64,000 nt of DNA, from positions 434,001 through 498,000 of the forward strand of contig CP053161.1 of the NCBI GenBank assembly GCA_014607495.2. Direction: 5' to 3'. Position numbers and translations under genes: made by a program. The DNA comes from Carposina sasakii (Eukaryota; Arthropoda; Insecta; Lepidoptera; Carposinidae). The notes under the pieces were generated by a model. It did not search any database, was not told where the DNA came from, and saw nothing but the letters and a program-made list of their open reading frames with translations. Below are positions 43,470 through 57,323 of this stretch, one piece after another. How positions within the stretch are numbered: the stretch's first letter is position 1; the number at the start of each line of letters is the position of its first letter.

Positions 43470-46400
43470 TAAAATATTATCTATAAGCTGTATAACTGTG
43501 TATTTAAAGATATTTTTAATTTTCTTATAATCAATAATAATTAGAATAGGTTTTACTAAGTTATAGGCATATTTAGCCACCCATAGTAACAAAATTAGCG
43601 CCGACCGCAGGGTTACCACCCCCAACTAGTCTAAACTCTAACCCGATCAGGCATAATTTGTGACCAATTAGAATAATGGTCCACGCAGTGATGTATGCAC
43701 GGCGGACGTTCGGCACAGGGATGTGAGTAGAGACTTCAATACTTTAAAAATTTGGTACTGGTATCTGATTCAAGCAGGTACTTACCAGTCGTAAAAATAT
43801 TGGTTCTAGTAACTATTACAATCTGTTACATTAAAGCCTAGACTAGACTAGAATAATGAATAAGGTACATAATGAAATATTTGCCTTAGATGATGTAGAA
43901 TATAGCCAGCTGTAGATAAATATTCAATTAAGACTTTGTCCGTGATGTGACACATTTGTGTAGGTATTTTTAACAATTTATTGACATGTTGATGTACATA
44001 TTATTATGAATAAAATGGACTCGTTGTCCTAATGGATGAAAAGAAAAGAAATTATTATAAGTTCATATCTTTTTTGATGATGACTGATGTATCGGAGTCA
44101 ATCAGATTTTCCTTACTATCTGGTCAAAAAACGTAAAATAAAACATATATATCAAGAAATAGATAAACCAGGATAAACTCAAAAATTTTACAACCTACGA
44201 ATTGAACTCTACAAGTTTCCCTGTTCGTTACCGAACATTTGCGGTGCGTTTGTCCATTGGCAGAACGTCAATGTCGCAGGGCGTAGTGCCGTATTTGTAC
44301 TCACACCGAGGCCCTCTGAATTGTGCATCCGTCTGATTGAGCCTCTAATGGTATTGCATACTGAACTCAATTATTTAAAAATAATCGCTAAATAAGATGA
44401 GACTATAGCAACTGATAATGGAATACCTATTTTACTTTAAAATTGAATGGTGCTGGAAGTTAATGATTATATCTTCTACCTTCTACATTTTTAAAATTTA
44501 TTTATATGTCATTAATACATATTTTACAAAGAATAAAGTACAGTGTCTCATAAACTTTATGCAAGTTTTTCCGTACACCGTTGTCGTCATCTACTGTGCT
44601 AAAATATAACATAATATTATTGAAGAGAGTTCTGATGTCGAAAACTTACGAAATACCTATTTGCATGGATTTTTACGTTAACGGTTGAAACTGCTTGAAA
44701 GCTAGCATTAACTTATACTGAATGATATTGGACATTAATTGATTATATCTTCTACATATATTTTTTATTTTTAAATTTAACGAAGTCTAGATTAACATTT
44801 TATAACGAAAATGTCTCACCATCGCAATGAAACACTGTCGAAATAAAAAATTATTACACACAGATGAAGTTGGTATTATGTACCTAACATAATAAATAGG
44901 TATACATGGTTAGTCTGGGTGTATAATGAAGTGACAATGTGTTATCGAATTTCCCTAAGGGCCACTCAGACACGCTCGAATAAACTGACATGCCCTAAAC
45001 ATCTAACTACTAATTAGACAATGACGGTTAAATGACATATTAGTTAAAAAAAAGGTGTAACGTGTGAAAACCATGTTAAAACAGAGGTAAAAGTAAATTG
45101 CATCACTGATGGTTATTAAAAAAAAAAGTTAAAAAACAGTATAACCCAAAATTTGACTTAGTCCCTTTTGCTGCAAGCGTCTCATTTTCACTTGTAAGCC
45201 CAAGGAATTTCGCGAGACTATCTTGCCGCAAATATGTCCCGCTACAGTGTGTACCTACTTTTGTCAGTCAACAAGACACAATACAATGTACATGCATATT
45301 GTATACATAACGAAACGAAAATAGTTCTCGACATGGGGTAGATAAGTTGCTAGCTTATCGCTAAAAATAATGCTCGAGTTCCTCAGTCGACTCTTACGAC
45401 ATGCACGAAAAGAGATGCAGCTGATGTATTCTAGTGTAGCCGTGCATCAGCACAGGAGATTACTATGTATGTGTAGTATATTTAAAACACCTCTGCCCAC
45501 GTGTCAGGCTACCCTCGTCAGTCTGTGGCTAATTTATGCTCGTATTTGTTTATCCAAAAAACGTTCGGCACGGATACGGATTTACGAGGTCTGTCTCAAC
45601 TTTTTGAGACAAATTGTTCTTCTTCAACAAAAGGGTTAAACGGATCCGTTTTGTTAATGCGCAACTACAGGGTTAAAGGTTTCATTAAGTTTCCTGTGGA
45701 CCTAGGAAATTTTAAAGTTCTGTAATCCGTGTTTTAGCTTTTTTTTTCATAGCTTTTTGTAAATTTAGGGTATAACAGTTGTAGCGTAAGTTATACTATA
45801 ACTTAAATAATCTCTCTATGAGAGTAGCGCGCCTTTGTACGTCTTCCTTATCATAAACTTTATTTGTGAAAACTTTACTGTGTACAATATAGCATAAGAA
45901 AAAAAGCTTATATTATGCTATACTATGTAGCACAATACCTATAGTAGCTATAGCGTAGTCTGAAAAGAGCTATATCAGTTATTTGTTTGGGTCGACAAAG
46001 AAACATAATTTCATTAGTTATACCACATTTTCGGGCAAACTAACGGACTAGCATGGCAGTGGTTGCAATTAACATGATACGTTTAATTACCCGCGCATAA
46101 ATTGTATGTGTGGGCTATGAGAAGTAGGAAGAAAATAAATCGGAGAAGGCACATCATGCCTACCAAAAAGTTATTTCTTAGTGATGAAACAAGTCCACAT
46201 ATTTTACTTAGGGCTACTGACCGTCATCAAGGTCCATTATACTATGCATAATACCCCAAAGTGACACTGGGAAACCACATGTTTGTTCTTTATTACAAGA
46301 ATGGTAGCTTAGTCCCTTACTTTCAGATGGCAAACTTTGGAGCAACGTGCGAGAGGATGCATCCAAGAAGCAAACACCAAATGTACATTACAGTACTATG

Positions 46401-46936
46401 TCTGAACCTACGTTTGGGCTCTTTCCCTAGAACCCCAGTAATCTGGCTGAGAGACTCCGAGATAGGTTTCCTACTCCACGTCATACAACAGTCATAAATA
46501 TCGCGGGAAAATTCCCGCCAATCGCGAACGGGCGGCCATTTGTCGCGAGCGCGCGTAAATAATAACTCGGACGAACGCAACTTTATCAACCTTATTTATT
46601 GGCTCATTATAGCAATAATGTGCTCCAAAATGAGATAATTGGGTGCCAATACTATCGATAAATTCGCATTTACAATTGGGTATTTTTAATAATTGATTGG
46701 CATGTATAGAAGATGTTATAACAAAAAAAATTCAAGATTAGCTCCTAAGATATAGGTCTAGCAATATCATATTTCAATATAGAGCGGCATTAGGCTCAAA
46801 CCCTCCGCTTCACGAGGGATTTAACAGGCTAATTAGTGAAAAGTAGGTGTGTAATATGCACGCTTTTGTCTAACCTTTTTAGGGATAATGATGTATGGTG
46901 ATTGTATAGGTATGTATGCAATACAATGTAACACTC
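43470..46936. other. intergenic DNA with possible functional patches
   Basis: No gene called. A GC-richer patch at 44210-44345 could be an exon on the minus strand. Positions 45336-45465 are a copy of the 27765-type repeat. At 46500-46560 there is a CpG-rich patch with GCGGGAAAATTCCCGC. Positions 46840-46900 match the repeat at 28845. Confidence 0.45.
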
Positions 46937-47214
46937 CTGGGGCCAATTCTTGAAAAGTCTCGAGTTGCAACGAAGCCGAAACGGAACCGTTGTAGACGCT
47001 CAGAACAAAGCAATAATTACTTTATTGTGACGTAATTAGACACATTTCAGCAAGAGACAGATATTTGTTTTTATTCTGTCACACTCGCAACCTATGCGTG
47101 TTAAAATATACCTTATTACTCAAGCGGTAAGTGTATATTGCTTCGCACCGCGTTTCGTAAACGGTTCGTTAGTGGTTGCATTTCGGCTCAAAAAATTTCA
47201 AGAATTGCCCCCTG
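46937..47214. mobile_element. MITE, second CAGGGGGC-family copy
   Basis: It starts CTGGGGCCAATTCTTGAAAA and ends TTCAAGAATTGCCCCCTG, with the GAAGCCGAAACGGAACCGTT interior phrase shared with 27959-28241. Confidence 0.7.
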
Positions 47215-47633
47215 TTCAAAGGCAAAAGCTGTAGACAATCTTTTAGATCTACCTACGTTCGTGTACCTCCACATGTAGGTACAATAAAATAAATGTTAAA
47301 CATTTTCAACATTATTCATCATTAAAAGACTTTGAATCATTACATTGTGTAATATCCAGTAATATTCCCAAAGGTTCATCAATGAAACTACCCGCACTGT
47401 AACATGCAAAATTTGCCAATAATACCCAAATTTGCCAATAATCGCCCCAAATTGACGTCCCGCTTGATTTCGTAAACGAGCTAAATTGATAAATTTCATG
47501 CTACATTGGAAAGTCTATGCGTAGATAAATGCATTTAAATATTGTCAACCTATTAGATAGGGTTACGGGTATGACGTAAATTTATATTTTTTGGGAGTGG
47601 AACCTTTTCTGATCAGATTTAAATATTTTTATA

Positions 47634-47880
47634 CAGAGTGTAACAGAAAGGGTATGTTAAGCAAAACGCTATGTAGATAGCCCACTATAGATAACCTAAT
47701 TCCATTTGAGACTCGAATCACATGTTTATTTTTATGAACATTCCTGAGTTGTGTAGGAATTCTCCATACTATCTGGAAAAATAAACATGTGTTTTCGAGT
47801 CTGAAATTTTGTGGATAGGTTCCTCTTAGTTAGCTATATAGATAGCTTTTCGCTTAACATACCCCTTTTGTTACACCCTG
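47634..47880. mobile_element. 247-bp TA-flanked MITE with long inverted ends
   Basis: CAGAGTGTAACAGAAAGGGT at the left pairs with ACCCCTTTTGTTACACCCTG at the right, and pairing goes on through AAAACGCTATGTAGATAGC. TA is present on both sides, as expected for Tc1/mariner-type insertion. A diverged relative is at 37143. Confidence 0.82.
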
Positions 47881-47882
47881 TA

Positions 47883-50431
47883 TACACACACACAGCTGTG
47901 TTCTTGAAATATGGTAATCAGAACTACAGGAAGAGATCCCATAGCCACGTATATATCATTTCAATTTGTGGTCTTTAAAAATCTTGGGTACTTATCTTTA
48001 GGTAAGCTCCAGCATTTAAACCCATTTCCAAAATATGTCCAATGTCTCACAATTTCGAGGATTAGCCAATCCACAGATAAGCAAGTCCTCTGTCAAGTTG
48101 TCCCCGAGGCTCGCAGCCACATTATCGCTAAAGTCATACTTAGTGCAACGTTGGAATGCAAAGGGGATTCAAAGTTAGGGCAGACTGGGAGCTTTGAGCT
48201 TTGTAGATTTGACTTGCAGCCTCCGATGGTTGAATTGTATTTTGATCTGTCAATTTACTAATTAGAAGAAGTTATAGCGCGTAACGTAACTTGTATAGGA
48301 CACTGAACAGAAACAGCTGAAAAGGAAGAAGTTATGCAACCCAAGATATAGAACAGCGCATACATAAATCTCATAACTTATTTAACAAAACCATAAAAAA
48401 TCCCCCTCCAAACTCGTTTATAACGCGACAAATTTTCCAAACAAAATAATATGCATGAAGCAATGTTATTCAATGAGCTAGCGTTCCCTTGCACCCAGCT
48501 TCTTTAATATTTAAAACGGCCAATGTCTCGCCAGCCTCAAATTCATTATACTACCAAAAATAAAGTAAAAAGTCCCCCTCTTTGTTTAAACGTAAAATCA
48601 CAATAAACTTGCTGCTGTAATGGCCTATGTATTTTGGTAGCATTTTTTTTGCGCTCGCTCAATTTCAGGATGTAGATTTTGGGAGGTTAAATTTTGCAAA
48701 ATGTTTAATGTTTTACAAGATTAAGTAGAAGATGGAGCTTTTTATTTTTTAGGAAAATACTTGGCGAAACCTGAGGTTCAATTTTCATGACGGCAGGTAG
48801 TGGAATCTTCCGACCGGAGGGAGTGGGGTTGTAAGGGGGGCCTATATTCAGTAGCGATCTTCTCATGGCAGATAATGATGATGAATGAAATCTTAGTTAA
48901 TTAAAGTTAGTTGGGTTTATATCAATTTTTGCTATTGAAACAAAATGGTTGGTAACATCAACCTGTCAAACAAAACTAATCATCGGCTCCAAATAACAAT
49001 AGCGAAGCAACAAATATTATTGCTATGGGTTTGATAAGTCCTTCCTGTGTCTACGTGTGTTGTCGAGATTCTCGAGATAAATGGTTGGTCACATCAACAT
49101 GTCAAAACGAATCATCGGCTCCAGATATAATAGCGAAACAACGATCATTATTGGTTTGAAAAGTCCTTCCCATAGTTACTAGCAACTGCGTGTGTTTTCG
49201 AGATTCTTGCTAACCCGCCTTATTACTACCGAAGCCAACTATAACTAATCAAATTTCTTCCCGAATGATATCCCGGGGGTGCGGGATCAAAGTTCTAAAC
49301 GCAATTAGGGACAGGACAGATTAGTTTCGGTCAGAAAGCGGTAACGTTACCTGGACTTGACGGAATTTGCAAAATATTTAGTAGTTTGTACCAGTTGTAC
49401 CTACTTGTACTGTATAGAAATGATAAGATTTTTTTCATGAATGATATTTAAATAGCTCAAGGACTGAAACAAACTAGGTCAGTCAAATCAATGTATCCTG
49501 AAGAACATAAACTGCTCTATTATTGGTAGGTATATTATGGTGCGTATATGTTATAACAACATTCTCGTAGGATCTCGTCAATTTCGTTATGGGCATAATC
49601 TCACGAGATCACATTTCTTACGTATCATGCTATAACGCAAATAGTGTAGGTATGATGAACATTTCACTAAAGGTACGAAAAAAGAACTACCAATAGGTAG
49701 GTAAATACCGCGGTTCCCCTTTGACCTCCTCATCAGGTCCTTACTTCGTCCTGATTTTTCTGAAATGAACGAATCTAAAAGATGTAAAATGACCAATACA
49801 AAATAATATCTGTTCAATTTAAAATTCTAGTTGAATTTCTATCTCATTTTCAAATACGAGTAGGTAATATATCCAAAGGAACATATTCAGACATAGAGTC
49901 CCCAAGTAATTACGTTCGGATAATGTTAGACGGTCCGAGATATGAAGAGAAATGGAAATCTGTCCTTTACTCAGGGAAATATAAGAATTTTATAATATTT
50001 GTATTTGGTTTGGAAGTCCGTCCTGTTATATTTGATACTTTAGGTACTTAAAGAAATATTTCCGTATCCTATCCCATTAGTCTTAGCAATATTGTTTGAA
50101 GCAAAAGCTTTACGATTTTTTTTTATGTTGTTACATTCACCTCCTTTTTTTGCTTGGTATTTTGGGGTGCGAACATAGAGAGTAAAATATAAAGAGACCA
50201 TCTACAAACAAGTTTTTAATTCTTTCATGTCGAATAAATGATTTTGAATTTGAAAATTGATCTTTGTTAACTCTTCACGCTTTGTTCACTCAACGATGCT
50301 TTTTACCTCTAGTTGGGAGTACGGAGAAGGACATAGGCATATAATCCACGGGAACGTACTTCAGCTAGTTTGTATATTACAACTTTTTAAATCAAAAGCT
50401 ACCAAAATGATTTTGTTGACACTGGTGTATG
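47883..50431. other. intergenic DNA with an old tandem duplication
   Basis: No gene recognised. The 116-codon ORF at 47911-48261 starts inside a repeat fragment and has no domain I know. A diverged tandem duplication is at 48945-49210. Confidence 0.5.
48945..49210. repeat. diverged tandem duplication, period 136 bp
   Basis: ATGGTTGGTAACATCAACCTGTCAAA at 48945 returns as ATGGTTGGTCACATCAACATGTCAAA at 49081, and both units contain ATCATCGGCTCCA and AAGTCCTTCC. Several indels separate them. Confidence 0.75.
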
Positions 50432-51116
50432 TGTCGTGGCCATATCGTAGAATTGATCATTTCATGAAATGGTCGAGCATTTCATGAAATGGTGTCGAAT
50501 TAAATGATTGGGCAGATTGAATTTGAACGCCCGAATCATGATCAAGATTATTGTTACCTCTTCGTTTTATTTATGTGTGAAGACGCTTTTTAGGTTCACT
50601 ATCAGAAGAAGTTCACGGATAGTGTGTTATATTGTATAATGTATATAGACTTAATGGTGGTTTATAATAATATTGTTAAACAAAAACCTTAGATCACGAT
50701 AGGTTAGGTTAGGTTAGACTATGACAAATGACGCACGAGCCGAGCGAGCGGAGTGAGCGTGCCCAGGCAGCGTCCGGCGATGTGCCAGATGCGAATCGCT
50801 TTTGTAAAGTCTTTTATGTTTTTAAATATTATATTGGAAAATATCACATAAATAATAGCAAAAAAAATCATACATCATACCTTATGGTATACTTATATAT
50901 GGTTACGGTAGGTATATATTATTTATATAGCTCTTACCACATTCGGATTTTATGGACACCCTGTTAATACGATTTGGCCAAACGTGGATGACAAAATCGT
51001 GAAATGTAGACGATTTAACGATCTGGTCAAATTGAATTGGCCACTTCATGAAATGCGACCACTTCATGAAATGCTGACATTTCTGAAATGATCAATTTAA
51101 CAATATGGCCACGACA
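50432..51116. mobile_element. 685-bp foldback-type MITE with CATTTCATGAAATG subterminal repeats
   Basis: TGTCGTGGCCATAT at the left is inverted as ATATGGCCACGACA at the right, with TATG outside each. Both ends carry two or more copies of the palindromic CATTTCATGAAATG within 100 bp, the usual place for transposase-binding repeats. The interior has no transposase. Confidence 0.75.
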
Positions 51117-54100
51117 TATGTACCATATCAAATAACATGTAAGTAAGTTATACATTATATAGTACAGGAAGACGAAGTCTTAGATATTGCCTAGTAAGAT
51201 ACGTACGGTATTTTATTTTTGAAATTCATTCTCATGCCCGTTAAATGTGTTATTTTGAACCGAACTTGATTACTATAAATTTTCGTACACAGAGGTTTTC
51301 AGTCAAAGGTATACTTACTTACAGATTTTCATATCGTGTGGTCTCCAGAGACAGTCCTGCTGTAACTACACGCTTGTTAACTCCTCTCATATATTATGGA
51401 GATGTGTCAAATGTACCTCAATTTAGATGTATACAGGGTGACGTAAATAAGGCTATATTAAAATAAAAATGTGGTCACAAATTATAACTAACTTTATATT
51501 TCATATTAAATTTTAACCGATATTTTGTAATGACTATTGGAATTTTATGCAGGTAGATATTATAGATTTGTAAATATTTTGCGTATCTTTGTATAATTTA
51601 CTTCCTGATAATAGACAGATTTTTAAATCCTCTACGTTACGTTAAATCCTATAATCTTGTACGTTTTTGTCGAAACGAAAAAGAAATATCTTGTTCGAAT
51701 TTAGATTTAGAAATCAGACTGCTACATCCCGTATAAAGAGGGTGGTTAGCGGACAAAATAAAGGCTGGCCTGATGTCGAATGTCACAACCTTCGGGGATT
51801 TGCCTCTACTTACTTAACTCCAACTATCTCCAATATTTGCATGTCCTCTCCGCGAGGTCCGTTAATAATTCAGTGGCCATTTCAAACTAGTCGTTTTATA
51901 TTAATGGTTGGATATTGGATATGTTTGGGATATGTGTTTTGGTAATAAGATTATAGTTTAGATATATATGTAGTAGTTTTATTAAAAATACGAGTGTTTC
52001 TATGCTATATGCTATAAACTGCGAAAGATAGGCAGGATTAGCTATACATAGTGAAGTCGTATAGAAATACGAATTAGCCAGTTAGATATTTTCTTCGGCA
52101 GCTTCATCAAGTAGGTATACTAGTTGTTGAAAATTCTCTTTGTATTAGTAGGTGAGTATACATAGGTATAGTTATTTAAGTACGAGTAATTTGTACTATC
52201 TGCATAGCACTTGCAAGATAGTAGGTAATAGCAAACATCAACTTCTTGAAAAAGTATCAATGCCTCACGGAGATTTCATATAGGTACCTATTATACATAT
52301 TATGTTACAATATAATCAGTACATAAATATATGCAGCAATAAAGAAATAATAAAGAACGCAACACAAACAAAGCTCACAGAAATAAATCGACCAAATGAA
52401 AAATCCTCAACAAACATTAGGCTGTGTGCAGAAGAAAAGATGATTTGTCAAAATAAATTAAGCATAAGACAGTCGCCGCTCGTCACTGTGTTGTCAAATA
52501 TTTACAGGAGAGGTCGGATGGTTATACACGCAGGTTTGCGGAATTGTGGGGTACGGGAATTGTTGATATAGGATTTTCAGAATTACTAGTCTTACAAAAA
52601 CAGTCCTGTGCTGATGGGGGGCTTACTCGTACTAGAATACAGCTGCATCTCTTCCATCGATTAACCGTCAATTTCTATAACTGATCTTGAGAGATTGTTT
52701 GCATATCTTAGATTTAATCTTCAATTGTTTTCATAAAAAATTTCAAATCTTACTAATATTATCAATTTCTATAACTGATCTTGAGAGATTGTTTGCATAT
52801 CTTAGATTTAATCTTCAATTGTTTTCATAAAGTCCCCATATTAAATATGTCAAAGTGCTGTCGATTTTGGTAAATAAAAAAAAATGTTTCTCAAAGCCCC
52901 ATAAAATTGAGCAATTAACGAACGAACACATTGAAATTACTTTTAGATATACTTACTTACTTAACATTAATATTTGTATGATTTAAATAACATTTTAGGT
53001 GAATTTTTTATTCCTCAGCCCATGAACCCCATAACATGGATAAAAAAGGCGGGAAAGGTCTACCGGAATCTCTTGCGAATTGCTCCACACAATCCATCAT
53101 CGTCCGCGGCGGCCCTAATAACATATTCGTGCGGAATACAAATGACAAAAGGAAACTGTGATGTGAAGGTATCTTTTTTAGGGTTCCGCGGTTAGAAATT
53201 AACTCAGACTTGACAGCTGTGAAAATGTGCGTCCATGTAAAGATTATTAGGATTATGATCGGCTAAGACAAAGAAAAAAACATATACAGGGTGTAACATA
53301 AGATGTTATAGAAATGCTACGAAAATAGCATTTCCAGATTTGAACTTCCGAATAGTGATGTCTAGTACAATCGAATAAATAAAATGAGATAGTAAATGTA
53401 CTTAAGTAGATTCAGAAAAAATAATTAAAGTTCGTAAATATTTTATTTTTTAGGTAAGTTCGCTAGTTCTAGTTCTTGTACTTTACTCTTTTGTATAGCT
53501 GTTGGTCTTCCAAAAATTGTAAAATAAAAATAAAATAAGTACTATCTATACTCGTGGACAGAAAAACCAAAAAACACACATATTTCATTTGCAGTTAATG
53601 GAATCGTTGACCCTACAACCTGCCTAACTGTCCATAAATTTTGCAGTCGCACCAAAAATCCAATTTTCGAAAAAAAAAAACAACAAAAAATCCAGACCAA
53701 TCACATAATTCATATAAAAACCCTTTTACACTTGCTCGCTTAACACGAATGAAATCCCAGAGGAGTGCGGCTTATTTATTGTCTCATCCTCTAGATGGCG
53801 TTGTTTGTAACGCGCGACTTAATATTCATTACTTGCGTATGGCATACGCAATGCATTTCCACTCCGTTGGCACGAGAAGTATTGTTTTGTTCGACTTTTC
53901 AAGGAACTAATTTATAATATTCTTGTAGAGCATTTCTCTCTATCACCATAGTGTAGAGAGAAAATCAGTGATGACATATAGAAAATATTGTTTCCACTAT
54001 TTTGAGTATAAAAATGCATTATTTAAATCTAGCTATTCCGCGTGGACTACAAAATGTAACCTATCTCCTTATTCGTACTCACAGAAATTGAAAGAAGATC

Positions 54101-55598
54101 GGTTAACGGCCAATTTCAATACTAGAGATTAGAAGAAACTCGGATTTTTTTTTCATTCTAAATTTGAAATATTGTACGAAAACAATGGAACATTTAATCC
54201 AAAATATGCAAAAAATCTCTCGAGATCGGTTATTGAAATTGCTTGTATGTAAACAGGTAACAAACAAACAAGGTAAAGGCTATGAAGACTATTGTTAAAA
54301 GGGAAATTGACACTGTGAGCTGTTATTAACCCTTTCAAACGTTTCCTATCCAACTAAAAGGACAAGACAAGAAATTAAGAGTTTTCGCAACCCTGTCTCA
54401 GGGGGATGGAACCAATCAGGGTAAGGGAAGAGCTCATTACTAGCATGATAGTGGAGAAATGCAGGAAGAATAGTGTAGGATATTATTACAACACGTTGCT
54501 ATTGGTGGTACATAATGACGTGTTAAGCAGTATTGAATATAAGGTAAGGTAGGTGAACTAGGAAACTATGTACCTACCTAATAACCAAACCACTAGGTTG
54601 AGGACACTTGAGCAACCTAACTATCTTCAGCTATCACTGGAAGTGTGACCGAGTACCTACCTACATGTCTTAATATTTCTTCTAAAATCCAAATACGATT
54701 TTCCAATCGTAAGTACAAAGAAAACATTTAAAATTGTTTGTATAAAAACACCTTAAATCCATTAGAAGATTGTCGCGCCCTCAAAGAATATAAGTTGTCA
54801 AAACATCAATAATCATTCGTTCCCTAAGGACCGGATTCAAATTCCAGAAAACAACCGCGAAAGCTTTTAAAATTACGCACCATTCATTCTCGGTATTCTT
54901 TTGTCGTCTCTCATGAACGGTTGCGGTAAACCTTCGATTTTTAAAAAGAACCGCCATACGAATTATTACTGGTAGAGTTTTATGTACTTACTTACAGGTG
55001 AAAACTATAATGGCGTAGGTGTGGAAGAAGAGCAACTACGTTGACAGTTGGTTTGGTTTAATAATGGAAAATGCTTTGCTATCGAAAAGTTTTGATCAAG
55101 ATTTAAGCAAATTAATAGGTTACTATTCGTGACGTTAATTTAATGCTAGTAAGTACTTAGTTTGCTTATTCATAAGTAATGATACTTAGTATATACTGTT
55201 TTGAATTTAATATTAATGTAATACACGATAATTTCAGTCTAGCTAAGTTACACGCCTAACAACTAACCCCTATTTCTAAGGTTTACTTAGGTGCAAAATA
55301 TGGTATTCGATAAACAGGTACAAAACTTACTCTCTCCTATAAAATATAAAAACAAGGAGTAAAGATTCAAACATTGGAATCTTTGTTCGAATTTCAAATC
55401 CCTGGTGGTTCGCACGTCACATCGCAACGCTCCTGAATTACTGATTGATTATGCATTCGCATCATGGCCGACACTGGAGGGAAACAATGTGAATACCTAC
55501 GTATTTTTGTCATCTACCGCCATTTCTAGTAATCACTCATTGAAATGATCTTGCAGGTTTTAAATTATTTTCAAATGTTGTCTGCTTTAGGTACTTTA
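51117..55598. other. long AT-rich intergenic stretch
   Basis: No gene recognised. It holds a repeat fragment at 52598-52660, a 94-bp tandem duplication at 52668, a copy of the same family at 54110-54245, and a perfect TTGCGTATGGCATACGCAA palindrome at 53833. ORFs of 73-92 codons lack domains. Confidence 0.5.
52668..52832. repeat. tandem duplication, period 94 bp
   Basis: TCAATTTCTATAACTGATCT begins at 52668 and 52762, and about 70 bases are identical in both. The unit belongs to the ATCTCGAGAGATT family seen at 8726, 28315 and 54110. Confidence 0.85.
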
Positions 55599-55600
55599 TA

Positions 55601-55882
55601 CAGGGTGTTTTTTCGTGGCCACACTTAACGAAGGGTACGTACTCTATACATCAAATAAAGTAAGTTTATGTAAAAAAAAAAGCAGTTTTTTTTTTTTTTT
55701 TTATTACTTGATCGGGCGTAATTTATAGTGTCCAGTGTTTATGATAGTTTTTTCATAGATAAATATTAATTATTTCTCGTGAAAAAATCTTGCTTCGCGC
55801 GTCTATGTGAAGTTATGCAGAAAAACGCAGTCTATTTACTCAACTTTGGACCGTAATATTTTGGAAACCAGACACTTCCCAG
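55601..55882 (+). mobile_element. 3'-truncated MITE of the 60666 family
   Basis: It starts CAGGGTGTTTTTTCGTGGCC after TA and matches 60666 to CAGACACTTCCCAG, then stops; the last ~85 bp are missing. A long T run lies at about 55686-55702. Confidence 0.8.
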
Positions 55883-56944
55883 CTGTATAAATTGATTTAT
55901 ATTTCAGATTGTATTAAGGCAAATATAATAATAGGTAAGTACTACCTACCTTATAGTAATAAAGTATAGTATGTAGGTATCGGCACAAATAATATAATAC
56001 TTTATTATAAATAAGTATAAGGCTACACTAATGGTAAGTGAAAGACTCACTTTAGTTGGGTCTTAATTTTAAAAAATCCTTTAATTTTAGATACTAATGA
56101 CCTAAAATACCAATCTACTAACACTAATGCTGTTAAATATTCAAATTTCCCTAATGAACTGTAATCTTTAATAACCAATCAGACTGACCCTAATCATCGC
56201 AGAAGACGTGGATTCCCGTAAGGCCAACCAAGATGGCGGATGCAGATAGCCTGTGTCCTGCAAATGGACGATAAAGGGACCCGACCCTTTAAAAGTTAAA
56301 GGGTGAATCATGCCCTTTTGGTGAGGTTTATAGAGATCTTAATTATTATTTTCGAGTAGATATTTCAATCACACCCGTTATTTTATAGGTATTATAGGAA
56401 TGTTTGCATGTTATCGAAAGAATAGCAAGAAAGACTTACCGGACTACTTCATGGTTCTGCGTTCATAGAAGATTTTTCTATTATTCTAGAAGTTTATTGT
56501 CATTGGTGGCTTATGAAGACATATCTGCAAAAGAAAACAAATATTTCGCTAAGCAAAGAGGCTAAGCTAGAGTTTTTTAAAATTAAAAATCCAATAGCTG
56601 TAAAAGTTAGGTTACAGCATACGACCAGTCGTTATTTTATCCTACATATGCTCCATAACTGGTATCTGCTGAATTAATTATTTATTATTTGTTAAATAAA
56701 CAAAAACTAGTTCAATAAATCATAGTAATTATGGCCAAAGAGCTTTGTAAATATTTAAGTAGCGTATTAGTTTTAAAAATTAGGGGAGTGTAGACTAGTG
56801 ATGCAACAAATGTTAAAAAAAAACTTTTCGATAACCCACAATTTTTAATTTTTCCCTATTATTGTATCTCCATACCTGGTATGTTAGAATAGTTTTTATT
56901 TTTGTTTGTGAAGAAGAAAGTTTTCCACAACTTAAACTTACATA
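55883..56944. other. AT-rich intergenic DNA
   Basis: No gene recognised. One GC-richer patch lies at 56200-56340 (GGACGATAAAGGGACCCGACCC). Confidence 0.5.
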
Positions 56945-57323
56945 CAGGATGATTTTTGGTCGTCAACGTTCCCGAAAACCACGGAATCTCCTCATCATCA
57001 CGATCATTTTTCTCCATGGAAGCATACCTGGGAAGTGTCTGGTTTCCAAAATATTAGTGTCTAAAGTTGGGTAAATAGACTGCGTTTTTCTGCATAAATG
57101 CACATAGACGCGCATAGCAAGATTTTTTCACGAGAAATAATTAATATCTGTCTATGAAAAAACTAGCATAAACACTGGACACTATAAATTACGACCGATC
57201 AAATAATAAAAAAAAAATCCAAAAAATTTACGTCGTTTCCCTAGCATTTTTTTGCATAAACTTACTTTATTTGATGTATAGAGTACGTACCCTTTGTTAA
57301 GGGTGGCCACGAAAAAACACCTA
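56945..57323 (-). mobile_element. MITE of the 60666 family
   Basis: It runs from CAGGATGATTTTTGGTCGTC to GGCCACGAAAAAACACCTA with TA outside. It is a near full-length copy in inverse orientation to 60666. The 70-codon plus ORF overlapping it is not a gene. Confidence 0.85.

Noticed and set aside
47911..48261. 116-codon ORF as a host gene
   Set aside because: It begins in a dispersed repeat fragment and shows no recognisable motif; length alone does not support it in 64 kb.
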